A stretch of DNA of 30,788 nucleotides from a virus: the IMG/VR virus record IMGVR_UViG_3300028844_001798, positions 1 through 30,788 of that record; one strand, written 5' to 3'. Positions 23,601 through 30,771 of the stretch are shown in pieces; position 1 is the stretch's first letter, and each line of letters begins with the position of its first letter. Under the pieces are notes generated by a model. That model was not told the DNA's origin and searched no databases. It saw nothing but the letters and a program-made list of their open reading frames with translations. Made by a program: the position numbers and the translations under genes.

Positions 23601-23940
23601 AAAGAATAGGTCTAAGTATGGCAAGGTTGATTGGAGTTTTGAAAATAGTTTTATTCAAAGCAATGATGCAGCAGAGGATTTGATGGAGTGGCTTATTGAT
23701 AAGACTACTAGGCCAAGGCAAATGGTTGGTTTAAAAATATTTCACAATCCTTTGATTCAATTAGGAGATAGAGTTAAAATTAATTACTCTAGAGACAGTC
23801 GTGATTGGGCTGACCCCGAAGATACTAGTCAGATGGTTGATGTTGTGTGTGATGCAGAAAAACTGTTTGTAGTGTATAATATAAGATACAGCCGTGGAAA
23901 TGGTAGCGTTTCTATGGAGATATATTTGAGTGAGGTTTAG
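20644..23940 (+). CDS. tail hub / tail-associated protein with a putative carbohydrate-binding insert
   Basis: 1098 residues from a GTG directly after the previous stop, same frame. The first 190 residues resemble the hub of siphophage tips: SIALPIGGFQAGTGSVEILD, then YYNYYIPVKKLFNEF, then VLEELAVATQSAMFFDEYNN. Residues about 573-796 look like a jelly-roll insert of the concanavalin/LamG type, with alternating strands (WQHFGARVRI, GGIAFGVNSVGDGYYLEL, RRFTVYVNGAEAFVVDD), probably for cell-surface sugar binding. The C terminus (TRPRQMVGLKIFHNPLIQLG then DRVKINYS and VYNIRYSRGNGSVSMEIYLS) is typical of hub-type minor tail proteins. No hydrolase residues recognised. The insert call is by pattern only. 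Confidence 0.7.
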   Translation: MEKAVGIVDSIALPIGGFQAGTGSVEILDYDMSFNSNNRDSIIHNMLDRNTSFYIYDSITVGYYNYYIPVKKLFNEFKEPEVNQYSVSYDLRDLFYKLENIDAPSLSLFDVSLSYAVGTILDLIGHTNYTFKYIGMDTKQNMEKEPTIPYFFVNPEKNVAEVLEELAVATQSAMFFDEYNNFVVMYKEFLMSKKDRPLSTTTNRIAYMTGNEPQKDEWNIRKSAMKTRAANLQEIIQEEESFPDMLPNIIEVASDEKKTYNQGTINYSTRHLERDSATLKNSQQLNIDQRWIYKPAMLWEVSATDNVRSKNEKVAQAGYSLTALPLENDLDDSVPEVDNGVVKNNTMYVGDNIFWLARYNGYLYSAGEIIKYDAMEYKVVGMKPVYKTITNPVDNTTYENFVGYEESQTETSTVWISDAADYQRYFGNTPFNGKMYPTGRIRIWTDLEYDQSDTIVGISEHGRGQFNTDVTSHTAGVSSDWTSNNNCFGYYANFYSAFMECQTVVDSSGEPVLDDDDNEVKDCSMIPDWTNNSTFNSSVPKRSIRRGFIQNFAREEIDSAATNMNARKLTESNMVQASALYFKGPKIKRGNVDDPFPSSAITFVKKSLPQQGKWQHFGARVRILGDYGDAVQLPSSSNTDEPGWEYTGKVLKSSSGGIAFGVNSVGDGYYLELKALGYDNPDAESDPETEAFIQQVENVIFWKKSGSTITKIAGGVLDVQVDSGDYVGMQRQSGEETGTTVYDIAVEYADNIAPGKRRFTVYVNGAEAFVVDDPLPNPAIDYGTIAPFVRGNSTLMFEHIYALEQRITSSRGKGPNQKIKDVFNIGEDRADGSRYLPYSDFYKFGISGFVQESYLKSISKDSNPGFNLWYEEFGAIMREAAYFDIKYEAYPAFISRISPALNGRPAFVHSGFQAGPYGAKFLIFNTMDAPVVLDETSGNYLRVQGVTFTQDTTKEYTMDDLLNKVAKPEYNFTGINEYETKFSDIKKNRSKYGKVDWSFENSFIQSNDAAEDLMEWLIDKTTRPRQMVGLKIFHNPLIQLGDRVKINYSRDSRDWADPEDTSQMVDVVCDAEKLFVVYNIRYSRGNGSVSMEIYLSEV

Positions 23941-23942
23941 TT

Positions 23943-24518
23943 GTGGCAATTACTGTAAGACCCCCTTCGGGCATTGTTATTAGTGGCTATCCAGGCAAAG
24001 ACTCAGATGTTCGGCAACCTATTACTTGGGAGCAGCAGTCTGAAGTTTTACCTCCTGAAGTTATGCAGCAACTAGTTTTGGGTGCTATCAGCGGTAGTGA
24101 ATTAATTAAACTTTCTACTCACGACAGAGTTCAGGGAGAAAGAATTCCTTTCTCACCTATTGTTGATGTTGATATTTATTCAACACAGTTTAAGTTTAAA
24201 GGTCTTGTTAATTATGTTAGAACTTTAAAGTCTTATAAAAGAAATTTTTCTTTAGACGTTAATGATTTTTATGTTGAAGAGGCTCCTGAATACTCATCGT
24301 CTGTTTTAATGAGTGAGAACAAAGAAATTTTTGCTGGTATTACTTCTACCAATAATGCTTCTTATGTTGAAACAACTTTAGAGGTTGAGAGTTCGTCTAC
24401 ACAATATACTACATCAAACAGTCTTGCAACAACTAATGGTTCTTTGCAAATTTCAAATATTAATAATACTTATGCTTATGTTGTTCCTAAAGGAAAGGTT
24501 GGTATTTTTGCAGCATGA
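23943..24518 (+). CDS. minor tail protein, unknown
   Basis: 191 residues from a GTG two bases after the hub stop; GAGTGAGG about eight bases upstream supports it. The N terminus (ITVRPPSGIVISGYPGKDSD) is followed by a mixed middle and a Ser/Thr/Asn-rich C-terminal half (about residues 115-191) that looks beta-structured. It overlaps the next gene by four bases (ATGA). Position between hub and fibre genes suggests a tip or fibre-linking protein. No family recognised. Confidence 0.7.
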   Translation: MAITVRPPSGIVISGYPGKDSDVRQPITWEQQSEVLPPEVMQQLVLGAISGSELIKLSTHDRVQGERIPFSPIVDVDIYSTQFKFKGLVNYVRTLKSYKRNFSLDVNDFYVEEAPEYSSSVLMSENKEIFAGITSTNNASYVETTLEVESSSTQYTTSNSLATTNGSLQISNINNTYAYVVPKGKVGIFAA

Positions 24519-25867
24519 TAACAGAACGAGGCAAAACTATTCTTGGTAAATATATGGCTGGACAAAACGAATCTACTTTTTCTTATCTGGCTATTGGTAT
24601 TGGGGCTAAACCTGCTTTTAGCACAAACATTGTTGAAGATGCTGACCGGAGTGCTTATGGTGACTGGGCACCACCCAGCAGTTCTGGTGATCGTTGGAGT
24701 TATTATTATTATCCTGAACCTGCTACAAACCCCTCACCTGTAGATAAGGGGTTTGTTCCAGAGTACACAAAGATTGCTGTCGATTCTAATGATACGGATG
24801 GTATTATTAAATATTCTCATGTAAATCAGTTGGATTATGAAGTTTTGCGTGTTCCTATTACTGAATCAGGTGTAGAGTTTGTTAAACTATTAACTCAATC
24901 TGATGAGGCGGGTAATACTTATTCTAGTCTTACAGACATTGTTTTGACAGGAACTCTGCCCAGCCTTGGTGATTATAGGTTTACAGAGATTGGTATTTAT
25001 TCTGCTCAGAGTAACGCTATTTCTTCTAGTAAACCTAGCCAGGTTTTGTTTAACTTTGCTAATGTTTTAGAGTCTTGGTTTCAAAATGACGGTGCCACAA
25101 CAAGTGCAGTTGAACTAAAGGAAAATAATGTAAACCCCCAAGATGGTGGTGTTGGGTTTTATGCATCAGGTAACCAAAATTTTGCGGGTGGCAAAACACA
25201 AAGTAGGCCACGTTCAGGACAATCATGTTTATATTTAAAGAACCTTAGTTCTGTCACACATGATGCAAGTTCTTTTGATTTTAGTAATGTTCGACCAGAT
25301 GACGAGTTCAGATTGGCTTACTTTTTGGACGACACAACATATAGTTTTGATCATAGTTATGAATATATTGTTGAGGTTACTTTTAAAGACAGTAATGGCG
25401 TTCAGGCTAGGGCAAAACTTAGGTCAAATACAAAATATTTTAATAATTCTGACGGTGGCTGCATTCCTAGTACATATAAAAATAACCGTTATGGTGTTGC
25501 TCTTGCTCAAGTTAAAGATTTTACGATCACTGCCAATTCGTCCAGTAGCAATCCTGACAGTACTTTTAGTTGGTCTAATGTGGCTAGTATTACTATAAGC
25601 ACTGTTCTTAGAACTGATAGCGTCAACAACAATGAAATAAGTGTGTTTTTAGATTCTTTTAAATATGAGTCTACTAACTATAACAATCCTAACTATGGTC
25701 TTGTTGCGTATAGTGTGGTGCAAAATAGAGCAGCCACGGACACGGTAAATAATGATGAAATTGCCATACCAGACTCTTTACATAAAAGTCAAGACTTAGA
25801 GACTTTGTTGCAGTATCGTGTTCGTATCAACAACTCTTTAAATGGAGAGGACTATTTAAGTGGCTGA
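24515..25867 (+). CDS. putative tail fibre protein
   Basis: 450 residues from an ATG overlapping the previous TGA. The N terminus (MITERGKTILGKYMAGQNES then FSYLAIGIGAKP) and the later DYRFTEIGIYSA resemble the attachment end of phage fibre and fibre-like proteins, where an LxxGxG block and an FTEIGIY block recur. Residues about 185-400 form a beta-rich domain with aromatic and Asp/Asn-rich loops (FRLAYFLDDTTYSFDHSYEY then IVEVTFKDSNGVQARAKLRS), which could be a carbohydrate-binding sandwich. The last 8 bases overlap the next gene. Receptor binding is inferred. Confidence 0.6.
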   Translation: MITERGKTILGKYMAGQNESTFSYLAIGIGAKPAFSTNIVEDADRSAYGDWAPPSSSGDRWSYYYYPEPATNPSPVDKGFVPEYTKIAVDSNDTDGIIKYSHVNQLDYEVLRVPITESGVEFVKLLTQSDEAGNTYSSLTDIVLTGTLPSLGDYRFTEIGIYSAQSNAISSSKPSQVLFNFANVLESWFQNDGATTSAVELKENNVNPQDGGVGFYASGNQNFAGGKTQSRPRSGQSCLYLKNLSSVTHDASSFDFSNVRPDDEFRLAYFLDDTTYSFDHSYEYIVEVTFKDSNGVQARAKLRSNTKYFNNSDGGCIPSTYKNNRYGVALAQVKDFTITANSSSSNPDSTFSWSNVASITISTVLRTDSVNNNEISVFLDSFKYESTNYNNPNYGLVAYSVVQNRAATDTVNNDEIAIPDSLHKSQDLETLLQYRVRINNSLNGEDYLSG

Positions 25868-26426
25868 GCGGGTTAATCCAACAAAGGTTGTTTCTAGGTT
25901 TTTTGATTCGGCTGCTCATTCTTTGCCTATAACTTTTTATAATCGTTTTACTCCTGATTCATCAGGGGGTTCGCCCACTGAAAGCACTCCTTATTATCCA
26001 AACGAATATCCAAAAGTTGATGGCACAAACGTAGTTAAATTAACTGGTACTACTTTAAGTTGGAAATCAGTTGTAACTGACAAATATAAATTTGATTCTG
26101 CTCTAACTAAAACTAGAGTTAAGTCTGTGTGGAGTTCTGACATTTCTAACTGGCACTATCCTAAAGTTTTTCATCCCGGTTTTGAGTATGCCATCTGGGG
26201 AATCAGTGAAGTTGATGAAAGTGGTGATGGTGATTATGATTGGTCCCTTATTTACAAAGTGGCAGACATTCCCAACAGTAACATGACTTATGTCAGTTCC
26301 TCTCTTTCCAATTTTTCAACAATTATTGTTATGATTCACAACTCTAACTATCCACCAACAACAAATATTCTTACTGCTACTCCTAAACCTGATTGCTGGC
26401 ATTTTCTTGTAGGCGAAGCAGTGTGA
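25860..26426 (+). CDS. minor tail / fibre-associated protein, unknown
   Basis: 188 residues from a GTG at 25860, overlapping the previous gene by eight bases; GGAGAGG (25844-25850) is at good distance. The sequence is rich in aromatic residues, Ser and Thr (SVWSSDISNWHYPKVFHPGF then EYAIWGISE), beta-type in appearance, with no signal peptide or membrane segment. Its TGA (26424-26426) is part of the TGATATAAT promoter of the next gene. Likely a tail-tip component by position only. Confidence 0.65.
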   Translation: MAERVNPTKVVSRFFDSAAHSLPITFYNRFTPDSSGGSPTESTPYYPNEYPKVDGTNVVKLTGTTLSWKSVVTDKYKFDSALTKTRVKSVWSSDISNWHYPKVFHPGFEYAIWGISEVDESGDGDYDWSLIYKVADIPNSNMTYVSSSLSNFSTIIVMIHNSNYPPTTNILTATPKPDCWHFLVGEAV

Positions 26427-26432
26427 TATAAT
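26424..26432 (+). promoter_or_regulatory. extended -10 promoter TGATATAAT, leaderless type
   Basis: TGA plus perfect TATAAT (26427-26432), followed by six bases (AGAGTC) and the ATG at 26439. A start of transcription about seven bases after the -10 element would fall on the A of the ATG, so the mRNA should lack a 5' leader. No -35 is visible. Confidence 0.75.
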
Positions 26433-26438
26433 AGAGTC

Positions 26439-26870
26439 ATGGCAGTAGCAGAACCATCTAGGGGAACACCAATTGACGCAAATCTTTTGTCAACATATGC
26501 TCAAGAGATTAATAAAATTTCAGGCATTCTTGCCAACACAAGCAAAATGTCAACAGTTATTTCTCCACCTTTGAATCAGGCATCAGAAACAAGAAGTGTT
26601 ATTACTCCTGAATTGTCTTTTCATGCAGGATACCACAAAGTAAGCCACGAAACCGCAAAGTCATCTGATGGTACAGTTTCATTCGGTGCCAACAAGGTTT
26701 TTGCTATCACCCCTATAGTTGTTGGAACAATGTTTAGTCAGACTGGTAGTGCCGAAGTTTTGCTGACTAATGCCACAACTTCTGGGGCAACTTTTAAAAT
26801 CACTAGCACTGGAAGGTTTGAAGGATACCTTAACTACATTGCTATTGGCGTGTCAGATAAAATGCTTTAG
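26439..26870 (+). CDS. putative receptor-binding tail protein, leaderless
   Basis: 143 residues. There is no Shine-Dalgarno sequence before the ATG; the bases upstream are a -10 element, so translation is probably leaderless, a common mode in actinobacteria. The N-terminal 50 residues are helical (LLSTYAQEINKISGILANTS), likely a coiled-coil trimer stalk. The C-terminal 70 residues (KVFAITPIVVGTMFSQTGSA then EVLLTNATTSGATFKITSTG and YLNYIAIGV) have the short-strand pattern of H-type-lectin-like fibre tips; this is by eye. It is the last structural gene before the regulatory and replication genes. Confidence 0.6.
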   Translation: MAVAEPSRGTPIDANLLSTYAQEINKISGILANTSKMSTVISPPLNQASETRSVITPELSFHAGYHKVSHETAKSSDGTVSFGANKVFAITPIVVGTMFSQTGSAEVLLTNATTSGATFKITSTGRFEGYLNYIAIGVSDKML

Positions 26871-26878
26871 GAGGTTTT

Positions 26879-27454
26879 ATGGGTGAACACCGTTGGATGA
26901 GAAATGATAAATATAAAAATGCCCAAGACATGCAAAGCATGGACAAGTACAATGACTCCAAAGTTGTTCGGGCTAATAAAAGTTTGTGGTTTATCAATGG
27001 CGATCTTGTTCGTGTTCATCACAAAAGCAGAGGCGAAGGTACTATTACTCTTTACAACATAACAAAAGATAAGTTTATGGGTATCTTGGCTGATGAGTGG
27101 GTAAAGAAAAGGAAACGAGCATATGGTGTAAGGCAGGCTGGATTATTGTTAAATAGAAATCCTCAATACCTGTCACACCTGTATGCCCATGAAGTAATTA
27201 GGGCACCACTACCCGCAAACAAAGATGGTAAGAGGGCACGAGGTTTTCATTCTTATTATTCTGAAGAAGACATTTTTGAGTTGCGGGACTTCTTTTCTAC
27301 TCGGCATTGGGGTCGAGCAAGAAAAGATGGTTTAGTTACTAACAACACAACGCCAACTAAGGCTGAGTTGAAGCGCAAGATGGGTGACGGCATCCTGCAT
27401 TACACTAAAAACAACCAGGGAGAAATTGTTCCCATTTGGTCCGAAAGCATTTGA
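26879..27454 (+). CDS. MerR-like helix-turn-helix DNA-binding protein
   Basis: 191 residues with a strong AGGAGG (26869-26874) overlapping the previous stop codon. Residues about 82-140 (YGVRQAGLLLNRNPQYLSHL, a basic loop with KDGKRARGF, then HSYYSEEDIFELRDFFS) fit a MerR/excisionase-type winged helix: recognition helix, basic wing and the characteristic YSxxD helix. The N-terminal 80 residues are basic and polar and include FINGDLVRVHHKSRGEGTIT, possibly a small beta domain. The gene lies between late structural and replication genes, and its stop codon lies within the next promoter, so it may control that promoter, including its own region. An excisionase role is less likely because no integrase is seen here. 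Confidence 0.68.
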   Translation: MGEHRWMRNDKYKNAQDMQSMDKYNDSKVVRANKSLWFINGDLVRVHHKSRGEGTITLYNITKDKFMGILADEWVKKRKRAYGVRQAGLLLNRNPQYLSHLYAHEVIRAPLPANKDGKRARGFHSYYSEEDIFELRDFFSTRHWGRARKDGLVTNNTTPTKAELKRKMGDGILHYTKNNQGEIVPIWSESI

Positions 27455-27479
27455 CAGTCCCGTTCTGGGCTGGTACAAT
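27451..27479 (+). promoter_or_regulatory. strong sigma-70/SigA-like promoter of the replication operon
   Basis: Perfect -35 TTGACA (27451-27456), 17-base spacer, extended -10 TGG-TACAAT (27474-27479). The -35 contains the stop codon of the MerR-like gene. An imperfect inverted repeat, CAGTCCC/GGGCTG (27455-27472), fills the spacer. The predicted start near 27486 leaves a 22-base leader with AGGAAGGA (27495-27502) before the ATG at 27509. Confidence 0.88.
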
Positions 27480-27508
27480 GATAGTACGTTCGACAGGAAG
27501 GATAGAAT

Positions 27509-27715
27509 ATGTCAGACGAGCGCAAAGTAAAAGTATCATTGGGGTACACACTAAACCTTGGGAACTTTGAGTCCCTGAGGATTGATGTAGGTGTTGAAGA
27601 TCGCGTCATTGGTGACGAGAATATTGACGGTGCAATGGAACGCACTTACAAGTATGTGGAAGAGTTGCTGACCATTAAGGTGAGCGAGGCTAAGGCTGAG
27701 TTGAATGGCGAATAA
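27509..27715 (+). CDS. small conserved-looking phage protein, unknown
   Basis: 68 residues with a strong AGGAAGGA six bases upstream and the best promoter in the window. VSLGYTLNLGNFESLRIDVG followed by VEDR is a beta-type N-terminal half; the C-terminal half is one acidic helix (MERTYKYVEELLTIKVSEAK). It overlaps the next gene by 11 bases. It is the first gene of the putative early replication operon, where small host-takeover or regulatory proteins are common, but nothing in the sequence proves this. Confidence 0.78.
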   Translation: MSDERKVKVSLGYTLNLGNFESLRIDVGVEDRVIGDENIDGAMERTYKYVEELLTIKVSEAKAELNGE

Positions 27716-28001
27716 GAAGCAGGGCTTTGCTGCTGTGTCTTATTTTGATAAGCAGGTTAGCCCTGATCAGCCTATCAACAAGTATGCTGCTAAGTGGGCT
27801 GCTGAAGATTTGATTGCTTCGTATGGTTATGACACTCTGCGGGACATGATTGATTATTATGCAGTGCATGGTATGAACAAGTCTTGGAATAATTTTTGCT
27901 ACAGTGCTGCAAAAGTGTTCAAGAACATGATGGGTGAGCGCGATGATCAGCGTCGTAGAGCATTTCAGAAGCAGAAGGCAGAAAGTTGGTTAGAGGAATG
28001 A
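27705..28001 (+). CDS. small helical protein upstream of the helicase, unknown
   Basis: 98 residues, ATG within the end of the preceding gene, stop overlapping the helicase ATG (ATGA). It is helical with a Lys/Arg/Glu-rich C terminus (MMGERDDQRRRAFQKQKAES); GYDTLRDMIDYYAVHGMN is the most distinctive block. Tight coupling to the helicase gene makes a helicase partner or loader possible by context only. Confidence 0.75.
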   Translation: MANKKQGFAAVSYFDKQVSPDQPINKYAAKWAAEDLIASYGYDTLRDMIDYYAVHGMNKSWNNFCYSAAKVFKNMMGERDDQRRRAFQKQKAESWLEE

Positions 28002-29215
28002 GTATAGAGACAAAGGTTTTGACGGCGGTACTGAGAGATAAACAAGTTCATGTTCTAATGCAGAACAACATTGGTGAATACTTGGTAACGCATGGTGATG
28101 TTTGGGAGTTTATTAGTAACTATGTAGACAAAAATGGCTCACTACCCCCTGAAACTGTCGTCGTAGATAACTTTAGAGATTTCATTCCTCCTAGTGCTGT
28201 TGGCACTACCAAGCATCACTTTGATGAGTTGCGTACACAGTGGCGTGATGAAAAGGTTAGGGAAATCTTGCGTCACGCTGCAACACAAGTTCAAGAAGGT
28301 CATCCTGATTCTGCTATTGATACTTTGATTAGTCAGACAGCAGAGTTGAAGAAGGCTACGTCTGCTATCAAGGACATTGATTTGGTTGATGTTGACTCTG
28401 CTATTGCTCATTTTGAGTTGGTGCAGCAGTTGAATGAGCGCGGTTCCTATGGTGTTAAGACGGGTCTACCAGGCTTTGACGCTATGTTGCCTAGTGGTAT
28501 TACCCCAGGAATGCTAGGCGTTTTCTTGGCTTATCCTGGCATTGGTAAGTCTTGGCTTGCATTGTATTTTGCTTTCAAGGCTTGGCAGCAGGGCAAGGTT
28601 CCTTTGGTGTTGTCTCTTGAGATGAGCGAGGCTGAGGTTCGTAATCGTCTATTTACTTTGGCTGGTGAAGGCATTTGGTCTTTGCGTAAGTTAGGTATGG
28701 GCGAGGTAGAGATTGATATGTTTAAGAAATGGCACGCCAAAGTGTTCTCTGATAAGCCTCCGTTCTATATTGTGAGTACAGAGAATGAGGGTGAGATTAA
28801 TCCTAGTGTTGTGAAGTCTAAGATTGATCAGTATAAGCCTGACTTTGTTGTGCTTGACTATCTACAGTTGATGATGCCTAATGCCAAAACTGATAACGAA
28901 ACGGTAAAGATGAAGAATTTGAGTCGTGAGTTAAAGCAATTGGCTCGTAATAGTGATTTGCCTGTGCTTGCTATCTCGTCTGCTACCCCAGATGATGTAA
29001 CTAATTTGTCTCAACCACCTACATTGGGACAGACTGCATGGAGTAGGCAGATTGCTTACGATGCTGATTGGTTGATTGCTTTGGGTCGTGATTCTGATAG
29101 TGACGTTTTGACGGGGGTATATAGGAAGAATCGTCATGGCCCAATGAATGAATTTTATGTTCAAGTTGATTTTGATTCTGGTCGATTTGTTTATGTAGAT
29201 GACCCAGATTTTTAG
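27998..29215 (+). CDS. dnaB-like: DnaB-like replicative DNA helicase
   Basis: 405 residues from the ATG at 27998, overlapping the previous TGA. An in-frame TTG at 27986 (four codons longer) has better spacing from AGAAGG (27973-27978) and may be the real start. It should unwind DNA at the fork as a RecA-fold hexamer. Residues 1-130 look like the N-terminal primase-binding region. The helicase core has Walker A AYPGIGKS (178-185), the strand with LSLEMS (E208), Walker B FVVLDYLQL (D287), and an arginine-finger-like YRKNRHG (375-381). The expected Gln of the LSQ-type motif appears replaced in AISSATPDD (325-333). It pairs functionally with the primase encoded downstream. Confidence 0.9.
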   Translation: MSIETKVLTAVLRDKQVHVLMQNNIGEYLVTHGDVWEFISNYVDKNGSLPPETVVVDNFRDFIPPSAVGTTKHHFDELRTQWRDEKVREILRHAATQVQEGHPDSAIDTLISQTAELKKATSAIKDIDLVDVDSAIAHFELVQQLNERGSYGVKTGLPGFDAMLPSGITPGMLGVFLAYPGIGKSWLALYFAFKAWQQGKVPLVLSLEMSEAEVRNRLFTLAGEGIWSLRKLGMGEVEIDMFKKWHAKVFSDKPPFYIVSTENEGEINPSVVKSKIDQYKPDFVVLDYLQLMMPNAKTDNETVKMKNLSRELKQLARNSDLPVLAISSATPDDVTNLSQPPTLGQTAWSRQIAYDADWLIALGRDSDSDVLTGVYRKNRHGPMNEFYVQVDFDSGRFVYVDDPDF

Positions 29216-29224
29216 GAGAAAAAA

Positions 29225-29518
29225 GTGAAGAGTATGGAATTTGATGATAAGGCACGAGTTGTTGCTGAGTGTTGGATGGTTGTTCGTGATCACGATGCTT
29301 GGGACGAGATTGTTCAGTATGGTGATCTTGGCTTTCCTTTAGCATACAGTCATATTGCTAAGTTGTCGGAACTGACTGATGATGGTAAAAAATTAGTTGT
29401 AGATGTTTATGATATTATTCTTAAATCTTTAGAGGTTGAAGATAAGTTTTATCGTACTTTTGAAGATGTTCTTGATGAAAAAATTGCTCTTCAAGAAGAC
29501 GAAGAAGAAGACGAATAA
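29225..29518 (+). CDS. small acidic protein, unknown
   Basis: 97 residues from a GTG at 29225, chosen because AGGAG (29214-29218) is six bases upstream; an ATG three codons later (29234) would be 15 bases away. The protein is helical (YSHIAKLSELTDDGKKLVVD, then VYDIILKSLEVEDKF) and ends in a run of Glu and Asp, a feature of some DNA mimic or host-interaction proteins, though this is weak evidence. Last gene before a leaderless promoter. Confidence 0.75.
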   Translation: MKSMEFDDKARVVAECWMVVRDHDAWDEIVQYGDLGFPLAYSHIAKLSELTDDGKKLVVDVYDIILKSLEVEDKFYRTFEDVLDEKIALQEDEEEDE

Positions 29519-29520
29519 AG

Positions 29521-29529
29521 TGCTATAAT
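29521..29529 (+). promoter_or_regulatory. extended -10 promoter TGCTATAAT, leaderless type
   Basis: TGC plus perfect TATAAT (29524-29529), two bases after the previous stop codon, followed by six bases (TGAGTT) and the ATG at 29536. Spacing and flanking bases match the promoter at 26424-26432. No -35 is visible. Confidence 0.75.
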
Positions 29530-29535
29530 TGAGTT

Positions 29536-29862
29536 ATGAACTTTCATCATAAGTCAATTAAAAAGTTCAAGTTGTCTGGAACTATTTATGACGAGGCACA
29601 TACTGATCGTCTAAAAACAGAATACTTGAGTTTGCTAACTATGCAAATGCGTGATTCAGGTTATGTACCTCGCATTGATATTGACTATGATTTTACAATG
29701 ATGTATAATCTAGAGAAGAACGAATACAACTTCATAATGTCAGTCTATGGTGTCTATGTCGGGCCTAAGAAGGCTCAGCAGATTAAGGCAGTGATGGGCT
29801 TTAAGCCTATCTATGAGAGGGCAGACATGTATGATAAAGATATGATAACTCAAGGAGATTAG
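29536..29862 (+). CDS. small protein upstream of the primase, unknown, leaderless
   Basis: 108 residues with no Shine-Dalgarno before the ATG; the -10 element ends six bases upstream, so a leaderless mRNA is expected. The N terminus is basic, the middle has an aromatic block (IDYDFTMMYNLEKNEYNFIM then SVYGVYVGPKKAQQ), and no known family is apparent. It ends at the TAG directly before the primase ATG, so the two form a unit. Confidence 0.75.
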   Translation: MNFHHKSIKKFKLSGTIYDEAHTDRLKTEYLSLLTMQMRDSGYVPRIDIDYDFTMMYNLEKNEYNFIMSVYGVYVGPKKAQQIKAVMGFKPIYERADMYDKDMITQGD

Positions 29863-30771
29863 ATGCATTACACTGAGGACCAGACAGAGGCAGTCCTTAG
29901 TGCTATTGGATTAGACATTCGACAAGAGGCAGGAGACAATTGGATTGTTTTTTGTCCGTACCATGATAATTGGAGAACACCTGCTGGTGAAGTTTCCAAG
30001 GACTCTGGTGTGTTTTATTGTTTTTCCTGTAGTACTACTGTCTCGTTAGAAGAGTTAGTTATGAAGGTGTCTGGTAGGACATTCTTTGAAGCGATGAGAT
30101 TGATTAAGTCTAAGGAGACTGAAAGTGATTTGGTTAAAGACATTGGTAAAACATTGGTGGTCGAAGATTTGGTAGAGTTTGATCTTGATCTGATTGACCG
30201 TCTGCATATTGCGGCGGTACAGAATGAAAGACCAAGCAACTACCTAGTGTATAGAAACCTTACAGAGAGTAGTGTAACTAAGTTCAAGATAGGTTACTCT
30301 ACAAACCAAGACATGATCATTGTGCCAGTGCATAATCCTGATGGTATTGCTTTAGGTTTTGTTGGCAGATCAATCGAGGGTAAGCGTTTCAAGAACAGCA
30401 CAGGACTTAAAAAGTCTAAAACCTTGTTCAACATTCACAGGGTAAAGGCTAGTCCTTTTGTGTTTGTTGTTGAGTCATCCTTTGATGCTATCCGTCTAGA
30501 CCAGTATGGAATTCCAGCAGTTGCTACGTTGGGTGCTGGACTTTCTAAGCACCAGTGTGCTATACTAGACAAGTATTTTGGTACGATCTATTTTATTCCT
30601 GATGCTGATAATGCCGGGGTAGAGATGAACACTAAAATGCACAAAAAACTTGGTAGTAAAGTAACAACAATCAACCTCCCAACAGGAGCAAAAGATGTTG
30701 GCGAACTATCAGGAAAACAAATAGAAAAACTACGCACCCTACTAGACAACCCTCTAGTTGGTGTGCTATAA
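29863..30771 (+). CDS. dnaG-like: DnaG-like DNA primase (zinc finger plus TOPRIM)
   Basis: 302 residues; AAGGAG (29852-29857) precedes the ATG. It should make RNA primers for the DnaB-like helicase. Residues 31-56 form a CHC2-type zinc finger (Cys31, His34, Cys53, Cys56). Residues 140-175 resemble the start of the primase core (FKIGYSTNQDMIIVPVHNPD). The TOPRIM domain follows: VVESSFDAI with the acidic Glu204, and FIPDADNAG with Asp247 and Asp249. It is much shorter than bacterial DnaG (about 580 residues) because the C-terminal helicase-binding domain is absent, as in many phages. The TAA (30769-30771) is part of the TATAAT promoter at the window's end. Confidence 0.9.
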   Translation: MHYTEDQTEAVLSAIGLDIRQEAGDNWIVFCPYHDNWRTPAGEVSKDSGVFYCFSCSTTVSLEELVMKVSGRTFFEAMRLIKSKETESDLVKDIGKTLVVEDLVEFDLDLIDRLHIAAVQNERPSNYLVYRNLTESSVTKFKIGYSTNQDMIIVPVHNPDGIALGFVGRSIEGKRFKNSTGLKKSKTLFNIHRVKASPFVFVVESSFDAIRLDQYGIPAVATLGAGLSKHQCAILDKYFGTIYFIPDADNAGVEMNTKMHKKLGSKVTTINLPTGAKDVGELSGKQIEKLRTLLDNPLVGVL

